From contig NZ_LXEV01000003.1 in NCBI RefSeq assembly GCF_001654965.1, positions 90,135 to 154,134 of the forward strand: a stretch of 64,000 nucleotides of DNA. Reading direction: 5' to 3'. Each line of letters begins with the position of its first letter. Within the stretch, counting starts at the first letter, position 1. Both the position numbers and the translations under genes were made by a program. Origin of the DNA: Proteus hauseri ATCC 700826 (GTDB lineage Bacteria; Pseudomonadota; Gammaproteobacteria; Enterobacterales; Enterobacteriaceae). Below are positions 1 through 8,746 of this stretch, piece by piece. Under the pieces are notes generated by a model. It saw nothing but the letters and a program-made list of their open reading frames with translations, was not told the DNA's origin and searched no databases.

Positions 1-498
1 CAACGCTATAGCTATCATCACGCGTTGTAATTGGCCACCACTTAATTGGTTTGGATAAGCACGCATGACTGTTTGATATTGTGTCGGAAAAATATGAGAT
101 AATACGTCACGGGTTTGAGCTTCTGCCTGCTTTTTATTTAATGAAAAATGATAAATTAACGTTTGGCTAAATTGTTTACCAATGGTCATTAGGGGATCAA
201 ACGCACTCATGCCATTTTGTACAATCACGCCCAAAGTAGTACCTAATAAAGCGCGTCGCTGAGATAAAGATTGATGCTCAATAGGTTTTTCTTCTAAGTA
301 AATTTCACCGGAAAATTGCAATGTTTCTGGTAATAAACCCATTATCACTTTACTAAGAAGGCTTTTTCCGCAGCCACTTTCTCCAACAATAGCTAAAGTG
401 CGCCCCTTATTTACAGAGAATGAAATATCCTCAATCAATTTTTTTTCTGAGTTTTTATGTTTTATTGAAATTGAATTAAGCGTCAGTAATTTGTTCAT
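1..498 (-). CDS. nikD: nickel ABC transporter ATP-binding protein NikD (partial, 3' end outside window)
   Basis: Only the first 166 codons are inside the window; the gene continues past the left edge. I translated it directly. It starts with ATG at 498 (MNKLLTLNSISIKHKN), has a Walker A motif GESGCGKS at about residues 35-42, the Q-loop region VIVQNGMSAFDPL, and the ABC signature LSGGQLQR close to the edge. It would power nickel import through NikB and NikC on the cytoplasmic side. The start overlaps the end of nikC by 23 bases, which implies translational coupling within nikABCD. The QNGMSAFDP stretch is typical of the Opp/Dpp/Nik ATPase family. Assignment as NikD rather than another Dpp-type ATPase rests on the strong NikA, NikB and NikC neighbours. 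Confidence 0.85.
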   Translation of the reverse strand, partial: MNKLLTLNSISIKHKNSEKKLIEDISFSVNKGRTLAIVGESGCGKSLLSKVIMGLLPETLQFSGEIYLEEKPIEHQSLSQRRALLGTTLGVIVQNGMSAFDPLMTIGKQFSQTLIYHFSLNKKQAEAQTRDVLSHIFPTQYQTVMRAYPNQLSGGQLQRVMIAIAL

Positions 499-1345
499 CT
501 TTTTTTCCTACTGACTGACGATTATCAGGATCAAACACATCTCGTAAAAAATCACCCCAAAAATTAAATGCCGTCACAACCACGGTTATCGCAATACCTG
601 CGGGTAGCATTTGTTCAGGGTGTAATATCATCACGTTTTTAGCTTCGCTTAGCATATTTCCCCATTCTGGCGTTGGTGGTTGCACACCTAGTCCCAAAAA
701 TGAGAGTGCAGAGATCATTAAAATAACACTACCAATATCAGCTGAGGCTAAAACAATAGTTTCTGCCAGCGTCACTGGTAATAAATGACGACGTAAAATA
801 TGGCTAGATGGCGCACCAATAACACGAGCATAAGCAATGTAATTACGATGAGAGTATTGTCGTACTACGCCGCGTATCATTCGGGCATACCATGCCCATT
901 TCACTAAAATAACGGCAATTAAAATATTACCAATTCCAGGACCCATAATTCCTACTAATGCCAAAATCATTATTTCAGCAGGAAATGACAGCACCACATC
1001 ACATAATCGCATAATAAAGGTATCTGTTTTGCCCTGAAAATATCCGGCTAACATCCCCATTAACCAACCCATTATTAAGGTGACGCACATTGCCAATAAC
1101 GCGTAAAAAACCGTGGTGCGTATACCAAATAATAAGCGCGAGAAAATACAGCGCCCAAGATTGTCAGTACCTAGTGGGTAATTAATACTTATTGGCTGAA
1201 ATTTTAAGCGTATCGAGGTTAAAGTCGGATCATGTGGCGCAATCCAAGGCGCAAATATTCCAGCAAAAATAACAACAATAATCACAAAAAAGCACAGTTG
1301 TGCACTTTTATCTTGAGAGAGTCTTTGCCAGAAAAGTTGCCACAT
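476..1345 (-). CDS. nikC: nickel ABC transporter permease NikC
   Basis: This 289-residue inner-membrane permease is of the Dpp/Opp C type. The N-terminus has one membrane segment followed by the DPTLTSIRLKFQP and PLGTDNLGRCIFSRLLFG stretches characteristic of this subfamily. The binding-protein-dependent transport domain follows, with the EAA-like loop around 'ARVIGAPSSHILRRHLLP' that contacts the ATPase. It matches remembered E. coli NikC along its length (GTDxLGRxIFSRL, SFLGLGVxxPTxEWGxM). It forms the heterodimeric channel with NikB, whose stop lies 2 bases upstream, and nikD overlaps its 3' end. Substrate is inferred to be nickel or a nickel chelate from the conserved NikA nearby. Confidence 0.88.
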   Translation of the reverse strand: MWQLFWQRLSQDKSAQLCFFVIIVVIFAGIFAPWIAPHDPTLTSIRLKFQPISINYPLGTDNLGRCIFSRLLFGIRTTVFYALLAMCVTLIMGWLMGMLAGYFQGKTDTFIMRLCDVVLSFPAEIMILALVGIMGPGIGNILIAVILVKWAWYARMIRGVVRQYSHRNYIAYARVIGAPSSHILRRHLLPVTLAETIVLASADIGSVILMISALSFLGLGVQPPTPEWGNMLSEAKNVMILHPEQMLPAGIAITVVVTAFNFWGDFLRDVFDPDNRQSVGKKDEQITDA

Positions 1346-1347
1346 AA

Positions 1348-2274
1348 TTATTTCCTCAACCGAGGATCAGCCGCAATTTGAATGATATCCATTAAAAAAT
1401 TAAAAAAGAGAAAGAGTAAAGACATCAATAAAATATAGGCTTGTATCATAGGATAATCACGACCAAATATAGCGCTAATACAAAGACGCCCCACGCCTGG
1501 CCATGCAAATATATTCTCAATAACCACTGTTCCTGCAATAAGTTTAGGAATACTCATACCCAAGGCAGTTAATGATGAATAAAGCGAATTGCGTAAAATA
1601 TGGCGGCGTAAAATTAGGTTATCGGGTAAACCTCTTGCTCTGGCATAAAACACATAAGGCTGATGCCATTGGTTCAACATCGCCCCTCGTAATAAACGCA
1701 AATAAGTACCGATATAACCCAAAGCCAATGCTAATGCAGGCAAAATAACCGATTGTGGCGACAACATACCACTAACAGGTAACCAATCTAAATAAACAGC
1801 AACGCCCCAAATTAATAAAAGCCCCAGCCAGTAGTTAGGAATTGCAGTTAAAACAAAAACAACAAACCGAATACTTTTATCAGCAAAACTTTGTGGTTTA
1901 GCAACACACCATAAAGCCAAAGGCAGTGCCAGAATTATCGTAAAGAAAAGTGCCGTTGATGCCAGCCACAATGTTGGCGGTAACGCTCTTAGCATCTCCT
2001 TAATAACAGGTGTTCGAGTAAGAAACGAAGTACCAAAATCAAATTGTAAACTGGCAGCCAACCATAAGAAATAGCGAGTAAAAAAGGGCTTATCAAGGCC
2101 TAATTCTTGACGCATTCCTTCAATAGCTTCTGGTGTGGGTACAATTTCATTAATGCGCAAAGCGACTTCCGCTGGATCTGACGGCGCAAGATCCAGCAAA
2201 ATAAAAGCAACAAATGAGATCATTAATACTAGCGGAATTATCGCCAGTAAACGCCAGAATATATAACGCAGCAT
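1348..2274 (-). CDS. nikB: nickel ABC transporter permease NikB
   Basis: A 308-residue permease with the Dpp B-type layout: an N-terminal membrane segment (MLRYIFWRLLAIIPLVLM), a periplasmic region with TPEAIEGMRQELGLDKPF, and a C-terminal block of five membrane segments. The motif 'IENIFAWPGVGRL' followed by 'SAIFGRDYPMIQ' is shared with E. coli NikB as I remember it. It pairs with NikC to form the inner-membrane path. nikC begins 2 bases after its stop, while an 81-base gap holding a hairpin separates it from nikA. The Shine-Dalgarno in front of the ATG is weak, so nikB may be translated less than nikA, as expected for permeases relative to binding proteins. Confidence 0.88.
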   Translation of the reverse strand: MLRYIFWRLLAIIPLVLMISFVAFILLDLAPSDPAEVALRINEIVPTPEAIEGMRQELGLDKPFFTRYFLWLAASLQFDFGTSFLTRTPVIKEMLRALPPTLWLASTALFFTIILALPLALWCVAKPQSFADKSIRFVVFVLTAIPNYWLGLLLIWGVAVYLDWLPVSGMLSPQSVILPALALALGYIGTYLRLLRGAMLNQWHQPYVFYARARGLPDNLILRRHILRNSLYSSLTALGMSIPKLIAGTVVIENIFAWPGVGRLCISAIFGRDYPMIQAYILLMSLLFLFFNFLMDIIQIAADPRLRK

Positions 2275-2285
2275 AGTTTTTCATC

Positions 2286-2315
2286 AGTGTGGTAACTCAT
2301 TTAAGTCACCACACT
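2286..2315 (-). other. intercistronic hairpin between nikA and nikB
   Basis: Two 12-base arms (2286-2297 and 2304-2315) are complementary at 11 of 12 positions around a 6-base loop. No long U tract follows on the minus strand, so a full terminator is unlikely. Such hairpins after binding-protein genes commonly stabilise the upstream message or attenuate transcription, which would favour NikA over the permeases. The function is inference. Confidence 0.6.
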
Positions 2316-2355
2316 TGTTAAAGTTAAATAACCTATTTCTAATAAAGTCTAAAAG

Positions 2356-3930
2356 TTAAGGTTTAAAACGCATTTTCTCAAACGGTATTTCATATTGTGA
2401 CGGATTAAAGCCAACATTTTCCAGCTCACTACGGTGAATCGCCTTAGTTCGTGAATACGTTAAAGGAATATAAACCGCCTCATCTGCTAAAGTAGTAAAC
2501 AAGGTTTTATAAAGTGTCTGACGCTGTGTTTCATCTGGTGTAATTAATAATTCACCAATCATGGCATCAAGTTGTGCTTTATTAGCTAATCCTTTTTGCC
2601 CTTGATAATCAGCATGAGCAGGAATTCTAAAGGATGAAACAAAAGAGGCAGGATCATACGGCGTTCCCCATGAAAGCGAATACTGTAAATCAAAATCACC
2701 ATTTTTTTGTCTATCTAAAAAGGCTTGTTTTTCTTCACCTAATACCGTTAAAGCAACACCAATTTTTTTGAAATCATCTTGAATAAGCTCGGCTATCTCT
2801 TTTTCAACCGCGTTATTCACATTGTAAGAGAGCAATAATTGCAGCTTCTGCCCTTGCTTTTCACGAATAGTTTCACCCTTTGGTAGCATCCAACCATCGG
2901 CCTCTAGCAACATGGCCGCTTTTTGTATTTCGTAATCATAGGTTGGTGAATCAAAATCACAATAAGGCACACTACGCGCCATTAAAGTATCTGCAACTTT
3001 TTCACTACCCGCCAAAATACCCTGCGCAATGCCTTCTTTATCTACCGCATATTGCAAGGCTTGGCGTACTTTTTGACTTGATGTAATAGCACGACTGCTA
3101 TTTAACACCAAAGCACGAGAAGCAATAGGTGCACTCATTTGTGTTTTAAACTTATCTGAATTCATTAATGCTGCAAAAGAGTCCATATCCAACATGTCGC
3201 CATCTGCACCAAAAATAAGCTGAATATCGCCTTTTTGCAGAGAAAGTAGCATAGTTTGTCTATCGGGGATCACTCGCCATACCACACCATTTAATACGGG
3301 TTTTTCACCCCAATAATTCGGATTAGCTTTAAATTGGGCATATTGATCTTTTTTATGTTCTGTTAGCACCCAAGGACCTGTACCAATATAATCGCTGACA
3401 CCTGTTTTTGTTTTGCCATTAATAAATGATTTTGGCGAAATAAAACGAAAAGGTCGGGTTAAACCTAGTTCAGTTAAGGTTGGATAATAAGGATTTTTAA
3501 GGTTCAGCTTAACCGTAAATTCATCAACCACATCCACACTATCAATTTGGCGCACTAACTCTAACCATGCATGGCGCTCATAGTTATCTAATACCGCATC
3601 CATATTCAGTTTTACTGCTTGCGCGTTAAAGGGCTCACCGTCACTAAAAGTCACATCATGGCGTAAGAAAAAAGTATAGATTTTGCCATCAGGTGAAATA
3701 TCCCAACGCTCAGCCAAATAAGGTGCTACGCCTTTATCCGTATTTAATACTAATGATTCAAATACCATATTCTGCGCGGCCATTTCGCCAGAATAAAGAT
3801 GCGGATTAATATCACGAATATCTTTTGTGCTGGCATAATCCAACATATTATTGCTTTTATCTGCTAACGCAGGGAAAGCACATGCCAACGTTAATAATAG
3901 CGTTGGGATCACTGAAAATAAGGACTTCAC
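2356..3930 (-). CDS. nikA: periplasmic nickel-binding protein NikA
   Basis: Solute-binding protein of the DppA/OppA class (about 525 residues) with a Sec signal peptide ending near ALA-DK. Compared with remembered E. coli NikA it keeps NPHLY, RHAWLEL, RPFRF, GTGPW, NYWGEKP, IREKxGQ, WGxPYDP and HADxQxQ. The three ligands of the nickel-histidine complex, E. coli Arg97, Arg137 and His416, correspond to Arg121, Arg161 and His441 here (counted from the upstream ATG), so nickel binding should be intact. An ATG at 3936 abuts the AAGGAG Shine-Dalgarno with no spacer; the GTG at 3930 lies 6 bases from it, so I prefer GTG. It is the second gene of the operon, 15 bases after the methyltransferase. Nickel is needed for Proteus urease and hydrogenases. 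Confidence 0.9.
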   Translation of the reverse strand: MKSLFSVIPTLLLTLACAFPALADKSNNMLDYASTKDIRDINPHLYSGEMAAQNMVFESLVLNTDKGVAPYLAERWDISPDGKIYTFFLRHDVTFSDGEPFNAQAVKLNMDAVLDNYERHAWLELVRQIDSVDVVDEFTVKLNLKNPYYPTLTELGLTRPFRFISPKSFINGKTKTGVSDYIGTGPWVLTEHKKDQYAQFKANPNYWGEKPVLNGVVWRVIPDRQTMLLSLQKGDIQLIFGADGDMLDMDSFAALMNSDKFKTQMSAPIASRALVLNSSRAITSSQKVRQALQYAVDKEGIAQGILAGSEKVADTLMARSVPYCDFDSPTYDYEIQKAAMLLEADGWMLPKGETIREKQGQKLQLLLSYNVNNAVEKEIAELIQDDFKKIGVALTVLGEEKQAFLDRQKNGDFDLQYSLSWGTPYDPASFVSSFRIPAHADYQGQKGLANKAQLDAMIGELLITPDETQRQTLYKTLFTTLADEAVYIPLTYSRTKAIHRSELENVGFNPSQYEIPFEKMRFKP

Positions 3931-3951
3931 ACTCATCTCCTTCTTTTTTTA

Positions 3952-4734
3952 TTAACGTGTTTTCTGTTTTTGTGCGTGGATCATAAACATTGGTGTCGAG
4001 CCATAATTAATCTTTTCTTCTTTATCCCAGACTAAATCACCAATATTGAGATCCACCATATAACGACTAAATCCAATATCCATTAGAGTATTAAGATCCC
4101 ATTGAGGGCGTTTAATTCGACTTAAGGGGAGTTGGCGCGCAATTCTTTCCATCTCTTTGGTATCCGTATTGACATAATGGTCAGAGACTTGCTGGCTTGC
4201 TGCTTGTTCTCTATCAGCAAGAAAACCCTGCCAATATGCATCATCAAAAAGATGTAAATACCAATTAGCATCAAAATTAATCAAACTGCCACCGGGTTTA
4301 AGTACTCGAAACCACTCTTGGTATGCCTGTTGTGGTGCTTTTAAATTCCATGTCACATTACGACTCACAACTAAATCAAACTGTTCATGACCAAAAGGCA
4401 GTTGATGCACATCGCCACGAACAAATTGAATGTTGGCATTATGATGAGCTGCATTATTTTTTGCTTCTAACAACATGCCTTGAGTTGCATCAATTGCCGT
4501 GACATCGTGCCCAGATAACGCTAATAAAATAGCGAAAAAACCAGGCCCAGTCCCAATATCTAATACTTTTAAGGTTTCACCTTCTTTAACGTGACTTAGC
4601 AGCAAATGACGCCATTTTTGTTGTTTTTCACTGAGTAATTCTTGCTGATTTGACTCGCTATAGCTCTCTGCTCTGATATTCCAGTAGCGGGTAACATCAT
4701 TAAGTAATTGGCTATTGTTAATATTATTTGTCAT
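3952..4734 (-). CDS. class I SAM-dependent methyltransferase heading the nik operon
   Basis: A 260-residue soluble protein with the Rossmann methyltransferase core. Motif I is VLDIGTGPGFFAILLA (about residues 57-72), the acidic ribose-binding residue sits in VTAIDATQGM, then FVRGDVHQLPFGHEQFDLVVSRNV and the post-core WFRVLKPGGSLINFD. This is the UbiE/Methyltransf_11 type. Substrate cannot be read from sequence. It is the promoter-proximal gene, only 15 bases before nikA, so it is very likely co-transcribed and linked to nickel handling. E. coli nik has no such gene. It might modify a nickel chelator or simply share regulation. The ATG at 4734 has AGG 7 bases upstream. Confidence 0.8.
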   Translation of the reverse strand: MTNNINNSQLLNDVTRYWNIRAESYSESNQQELLSEKQQKWRHLLLSHVKEGETLKVLDIGTGPGFFAILLALSGHDVTAIDATQGMLLEAKNNAAHHNANIQFVRGDVHQLPFGHEQFDLVVSRNVTWNLKAPQQAYQEWFRVLKPGGSLINFDANWYLHLFDDAYWQGFLADREQAASQQVSDHYVNTDTKEMERIARQLPLSRIKRPQWDLNTLMDIGFSRYMVDLNIGDLVWDKEEKINYGSTPMFMIHAQKQKTR

Positions 4735-5175
4735 CAGAAACCTGCTGTTGTATCAACGTAAAGAGAGGAATTTATTCCCAAAAAAAGAGGGGTTGACTAT
4801 TTTTTAGTGTGGCTAACATACCCTGTAACCCCTGTATGCTCTATGTGCTATATCAATGAACATTAGTGATCAATTAAGGCTTATCATTAGTTTGTGAACA
4901 TATCGATACTCAATAATGTGCATCCTAAGATGGAGTAAGATAACTAAGCAAACAGATTATGTGCAGAGAAAGGGGATTGCGAAGATATAGTAATAATTTG
5001 CGCGAATTCTTAAATAAAAGCGCAAAATAAAACCAAAATCTGATTTTTAATCCGTAGTCTGAAAGATTAATACGTTAATTTTACCTTTTTTATAAACGCG
5101 TTATAGTCAATAATCTTTATAGACAATAATATCCATTATTAAACAAATATAGCCGTAGAATAAGGCTCGCTAAAT
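4735..5175. other. divergent intergenic region between nik operon and vWA gene
   Basis: A 441-base AT-rich gap must hold promoters for the minus-strand nik operon and the plus-strand vWA gene. Apart from the inverted repeat near 4815-4840 I see no hairpin terminator, repeat or convincing small ORF. No confident -35/-10 pair could be assigned by eye. Confidence 0.5.
4815..4840. promoter_or_regulatory. candidate operator (inverted repeat) upstream of the nik operon
   Basis: The arms AACATAC (4815-4821) and GTATGCT (4834-4840) match at 6 of 7 positions around a 12-base spacer, about 80 bases upstream of the first nik-operon gene. E. coli NikR recognises GTATGA-N16-TCATAC, so the arm sequence is related but in the opposite polarity and spacing. 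It may be a NikR-type or another metal-dependent site. Assignment is inference from position and symmetry only. Confidence 0.4.
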
Positions 5176-6696
5176 ATGAATCGAATATCACGATTAACGG
5201 CTGATATAACACGCGCCGATTTTGCCTTAACCCATCAACAGCAATTACTTCAATTGTTGACGCAACATTTTCCGATAAAATATCGCACTCTTTTTGCGAC
5301 GCCTGAAAAAAAATCAGATGGCGTTATTGAATGGTATAGCGCGGTTTCAGGCAATCCTATCGCTCTCTCTTTATTGCAAGGGCAAGAGCAACAAGAAATA
5401 AGACGTATTTTAGATGAGCGCCTTAATGATATTAAAACGCAAACAGCGTTATTAGCATCACAAAATAGGATCACAGATGAAGAACGCCATCTTTTAGATA
5501 CTGCGTCCACACTACCCGATACTGAAAGTATATATGTAATTAATGGCCAACCGGTTATCACATGGTGGCCAAGAACAACACCGTTACCACCTCCTATTGC
5601 ACAAATCACAGGGGGTGCTTCTGCCGCTGCGGCAGGCGCTGCACTTGCTAATATTCCAGCCCAAACGCGTCGCCGTTGGTTACGCTGGTTATTATTATTT
5701 TTATTCTTACTCTTTTTACTGCTATTGGCGTCTTGGCTAAAAGGCTGTTTTGACCCTAAAGCTGTTCCCCCTGTTGTTGACGAAAAGCCACAACTGGTTA
5801 CGCCACCAGAACCTGTACCCGAGCCAGTTCCTGAGCCAGAACCCACGCCTGAACCTGTAGCTGAGCCAATACCAGAACCTATTCCTGAACCCGTTCCTGT
5901 GCCTGAACCTAAACCAGAGCCAAAACCAGTTGTACCGCCGAAAAAACTCACTCCACTAGAGGCTTGTGTCCAAGATGAGCTAAAACAATCAGGGGTGAGC
6001 GAGAAAACGGCAAATGTAACTTGTCAAAATCGTTTAGCCAATAAGATTAAACAGATGTGTCCATCTGAACGCCCTGCTGAGTTGGCTCCACAAGTTATTT
6101 TAATTTTTGATGCATCCGGTTCGATGGCACTTAGCATGAACTTAACGGAAGACGATTTAGACTTTATTGCTAATACAGGTACGTTATTTGCAGGCTATGA
6201 TGCAGAACCTCGCCGAATTACCGTAGCAAGAAATGCCGCGACTAAAATTATTAATAGCATTCCATCAGATATGAAAATCACTACCGTGGTGGCCTCTGAT
6301 TGTGGTGTGGTTAAATCAAGCCCTGCTTATGGTGGTAATGAACGTTCTAAACTGTTGAGCTATATCAAACGTATTGAACCTGATAGCGGCACACCTTTAG
6401 CCGAGTCAATTAAACGAGCTGGCTCGTTAATTCAGAGTAACAACCGCGATACACTGATTGTGTTGTTATCAGATGGCTTAGAATCTTGTGACCAAGACCC
6501 TTGCGCTGCCGCGAGTGCATTAAAACGTGCGCACCCTCGAGCGGTCATTAATGTTGTTGATATTTTAGGTACTGGTGCAGGTAACTGCGTAGCTAAAGCA
6601 ACTGGTGGCCAAGTCTTTACTGCGCGCAATGCTAACGAAGTTAATGTGATGATGAAAAAGGCAATTGATGATTATATTCCTAAAAACTGCCGATAA
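5176..6696 (+). CDS. bitopic membrane protein with periplasmic von Willebrand A domain (srf cluster)
   Basis: 506 residues. Residues 1-165 form a presumed cytoplasmic domain containing IEWYSAVSGNPI and VINGQPVITWW. A single membrane helix (about 168-188) is preceded by TRRRWLR, giving N-in topology, and ends KGCF. A Pro-Glu repeat linker follows (about 208-252), then a cysteine-containing region and a vWA domain (about 305-500). The MIDAS residues are visible: DASGS (312-316), the Thr in SGTPL (406) and LLSDG. Several cysteines in the C-terminal half fit an oxidised periplasmic fold. The N-terminal domain and membrane region are clearly related to those of SrfA, encoded 0.5 kb downstream. A hairpin follows the gene, so it probably forms its own transcript. 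Function unknown; vWA-MIDAS domains usually bind protein partners through a metal ion. Confidence 0.85.
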   Translation: MNRISRLTADITRADFALTHQQQLLQLLTQHFPIKYRTLFATPEKKSDGVIEWYSAVSGNPIALSLLQGQEQQEIRRILDERLNDIKTQTALLASQNRITDEERHLLDTASTLPDTESIYVINGQPVITWWPRTTPLPPPIAQITGGASAAAAGAALANIPAQTRRRWLRWLLLFLFLLFLLLLASWLKGCFDPKAVPPVVDEKPQLVTPPEPVPEPVPEPEPTPEPVAEPIPEPIPEPVPVPEPKPEPKPVVPPKKLTPLEACVQDELKQSGVSEKTANVTCQNRLANKIKQMCPSERPAELAPQVILIFDASGSMALSMNLTEDDLDFIANTGTLFAGYDAEPRRITVARNAATKIINSIPSDMKITTVVASDCGVVKSSPAYGGNERSKLLSYIKRIEPDSGTPLAESIKRAGSLIQSNNRDTLIVLLSDGLESCDQDPCAAASALKRAHPRAVINVVDILGTGAGNCVAKATGGQVFTARNANEVNVMMKKAIDDYIPKNCR

Positions 6697-7240
6697 TCAT
6701 TGATAACATTTACTAATAATTTCTTAGCCCTCTTTAGTTAATAATTGAGGGCTTATTCTTTCGAACACTAATATACGCTGGGTTAATCAATCACCAAGCT
6801 AATTAAGACTATTCTTTATTTTTAGCTTTTCTCATGTTTTAAATATTTTTAACATGATTAAAAATAAGAATATTTTGTGATTATTATCGCACCAATCTTA
6901 TATTTTTGATGGGCTATTCTTTTATATTCCTTATCAATTCAATCCAAAAGCGTTATTTTTTAATGAAAAAGGTAATATATCGGTGGTTTACGCCATATAT
7001 TTAAGAAAATATAGCGCATTATGTAATGCCACACGGTTATTCTCTATTATGTTATTTCAATATTCACCATTGTTATCAAGAAAAACTAAAAAGTGTTTAA
7101 TAATAATTAGTTAGCTATTATTAAATAATCCGCTAGATAGACACTCAATTTCTGATAATATAAAATACATTCAAATTATATATGTATATTTTTAGCCTCA
7201 AAGCCTATTTACGGATAAGCCAACTTACCCATAGATAATC
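6697..7240. other. 544-base non-coding gap between vWA gene and srfA
   Basis: Very AT-rich. It holds a terminator-like hairpin at its left end and presumably the promoter of the srfABC operon at its right. I see no credible ORF or tRNA. The length and the run of poly-A/T tracts would suit a nucleoid-silenced promoter region, but that is inference. Confidence 0.5.
6726..6757 (+). terminator. terminator-like hairpin after the vWA gene
   Basis: AGCCCTC at 6726-6732 pairs perfectly with GAGGGCT at 6747-6753 over a 14-base AT-rich loop, followed by TATTCTTTC. It lies 30 bases after the vWA stop and separates this gene from srfA. The U tract is short, so strength is uncertain. Confidence 0.6.
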
Positions 7241-7261
7241 TTGCCTAGCGGAATGATCGTC

Positions 7262-8743
7262 GTGAATAAAGCATTCTTACGAAGTGGTAAATTAGAAAGT
7301 TACCTCCCAATGGGGGAAAATGGACAGGCTGTTTATATCTCTGCATTGCAGCTGCGTGAAACACTCCGATTAAGAGGAAAAGCGCACATTTCTCAATGTC
7401 TCGCTATTCCTCAACCAAATGAAACCGGAGAACGTATTGATTGGTATTCAGCTATTGATGGTTCTGTGATCCCTTGGTCCGCAGCATCAGAGGAAGAGCG
7501 GACATCAGCTTATGAGATATTAAAGCAGAATCAAGCTGATTTACTGGCTTTTAGCGAGAAAGAACAGCAAAAAGCAGACAAAGAGAGTCAACTGTTTGGT
7601 GCCTTACTCAGTAAAACGATCCAATTTCCCGATGAAAACCACGTTTTTATCGTTAATGGGCAGCCTGTTATCACTTTTTGGGGCTTTGTTAGCGCAAATC
7701 AGGTATTGAGAGTCGACCCTGTTGCCTGTCTTAAACCGGCTGTCGCAGCCCCGCTACAACCTGCCGCAACAATTATTCCATCAGTACAAGAAACCGCTGT
7801 AATAACCGAACGAAAACGCCCTTGGTGGCGCTTTTTATGGTGGTTACTGCCTTTGTTACTTCTTTTGCTGGCAATCTTATTTTTACGAGGCTGTTTCTCA
7901 ACGCCATCACTGCCATTGGTGAATATCAATACGCCAACTATCGAAAAACCAGCGTTGCCTGATCCAACATTAGAAAAACCACAACTGCCTACAGTTGTTA
8001 CCAATGGACACAGTGTTAAAGTACCTACTGGCACTATTGCTACCGGAACAAATGGTGTCATTAGTGGTGTTGATGCGAATGGACTCGCCATTGATGGTAC
8101 AGCCATCGATCCTAATACGGGGCTGCCTTTAGTTGATGCTCAGACAGACAACAATCAAGGTGCTTTACCAGAAGGCACGCAACCGCCAGAAGTGCCGCCC
8201 GTTGACCCATCAGCGCAAAATGAACAGCCTAAAACTGACAACAATAAAACCGATGATGGCCAAAATAGCAGTGCTGAAAACAAGGCCACTGATAATAAAA
8301 CTGCAAATAATCAGGAACAACCCTTACCTCCTGATGTCACACCACCCGCTAGCGCCAATAACACCACGCCGCTGACCATACCAGCTAGCGCATTAGCCAA
8401 TGGTTCAACTGACTTTTTAAATGGTCAATGGCGTGCAGGTGCCGGCATCCAAGATCAAAAAACAGGTAAACCATTAAGCCTAGATTACCAATTAGATAAT
8501 GGTAAAGGGCAAGTCGTGATGACGCGTAGTGATGGTGTGACCTGTAAGGCACCTGTTAATGCAGCCGTTAATCAAGGTGGCTTAAATATTAACAATCAAG
8601 GTCAGGCAAATTGTAGCGATGGTTCTAATTACCTCATGCCAAATATTATCTGCCAACCAGGAAGTCAAAATATCGCTGATTGCCAAGGGAAATATGACAA
8701 CAGCCAGCCATTCCCATTATCAATGAAGCGGGAGAATAAATAA
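7262..8743 (+). CDS. srfA: SrfA-type bitopic membrane protein
   Basis: About 493 residues when started at the GTG at 7262, which has GCGGA 9 bases upstream; an in-frame ATG lies at 7253 and a TTG at 7241. The N-terminal cytoplasmic domain carries AFLRSGKLESYLP, RIDWYSAIDGSVIPW and VFIVNGQPVITFWGF. A membrane helix rich in Trp and Leu ends RGCF, and a long low-complexity linker rich in Pro, Asn, Asp and Thr follows. The C-terminal domain begins around NGQWRAGAGIQD and has four cysteines (VTCKAP, ANCSDG, IICQPG, ADCQGK), probably periplasmic and disulphide-bonded. Gene order srfA-srfB-srfC matches the Salmonella 'putative virulence effector' locus as I remember it. Molecular role is unknown. 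srfB starts 3 bases after the stop. Confidence 0.82.
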   Translation: MNKAFLRSGKLESYLPMGENGQAVYISALQLRETLRLRGKAHISQCLAIPQPNETGERIDWYSAIDGSVIPWSAASEEERTSAYEILKQNQADLLAFSEKEQQKADKESQLFGALLSKTIQFPDENHVFIVNGQPVITFWGFVSANQVLRVDPVACLKPAVAAPLQPAATIIPSVQETAVITERKRPWWRFLWWLLPLLLLLLAILFLRGCFSTPSLPLVNINTPTIEKPALPDPTLEKPQLPTVVTNGHSVKVPTGTIATGTNGVISGVDANGLAIDGTAIDPNTGLPLVDAQTDNNQGALPEGTQPPEVPPVDPSAQNEQPKTDNNKTDDGQNSSAENKATDNKTANNQEQPLPPDVTPPASANNTTPLTIPASALANGSTDFLNGQWRAGAGIQDQKTGKPLSLDYQLDNGKGQVVMTRSDGVTCKAPVNAAVNQGGLNINNQGQANCSDGSNYLMPNIICQPGSQNIADCQGKYDNSQPFPLSMKRENK

Positions 8744-8746
8744 TTC

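Noticed and set aside
2356..3930. Suspicion that NikA lacks the nickel-ligand His416
   Set aside because: Recounting the E. coli mature numbering puts His416 in VPSHADF, which is conserved here as IPAHADY (His441).
5800..5935. Tandem repeat resembling a CRISPR or VNTR in plus-strand 5800-5935
   Set aside because: It is a run of in-frame Pro-Glu-Pro codons with varied synonymous codons, not repeat-spacer units; a protein linker.
5250..5951. 233-codon minus-strand frame rich in Gly, Ser and Thr
   Set aside because: It is the antisense shadow of the Pro-Glu repeat linker of the vWA protein; no ribosome site and no conserved domain.
7699..8106. 135-codon minus-strand frame inside srfA
   Set aside because: Antisense to the low-complexity linker of SrfA, low-information composition, no start signal.
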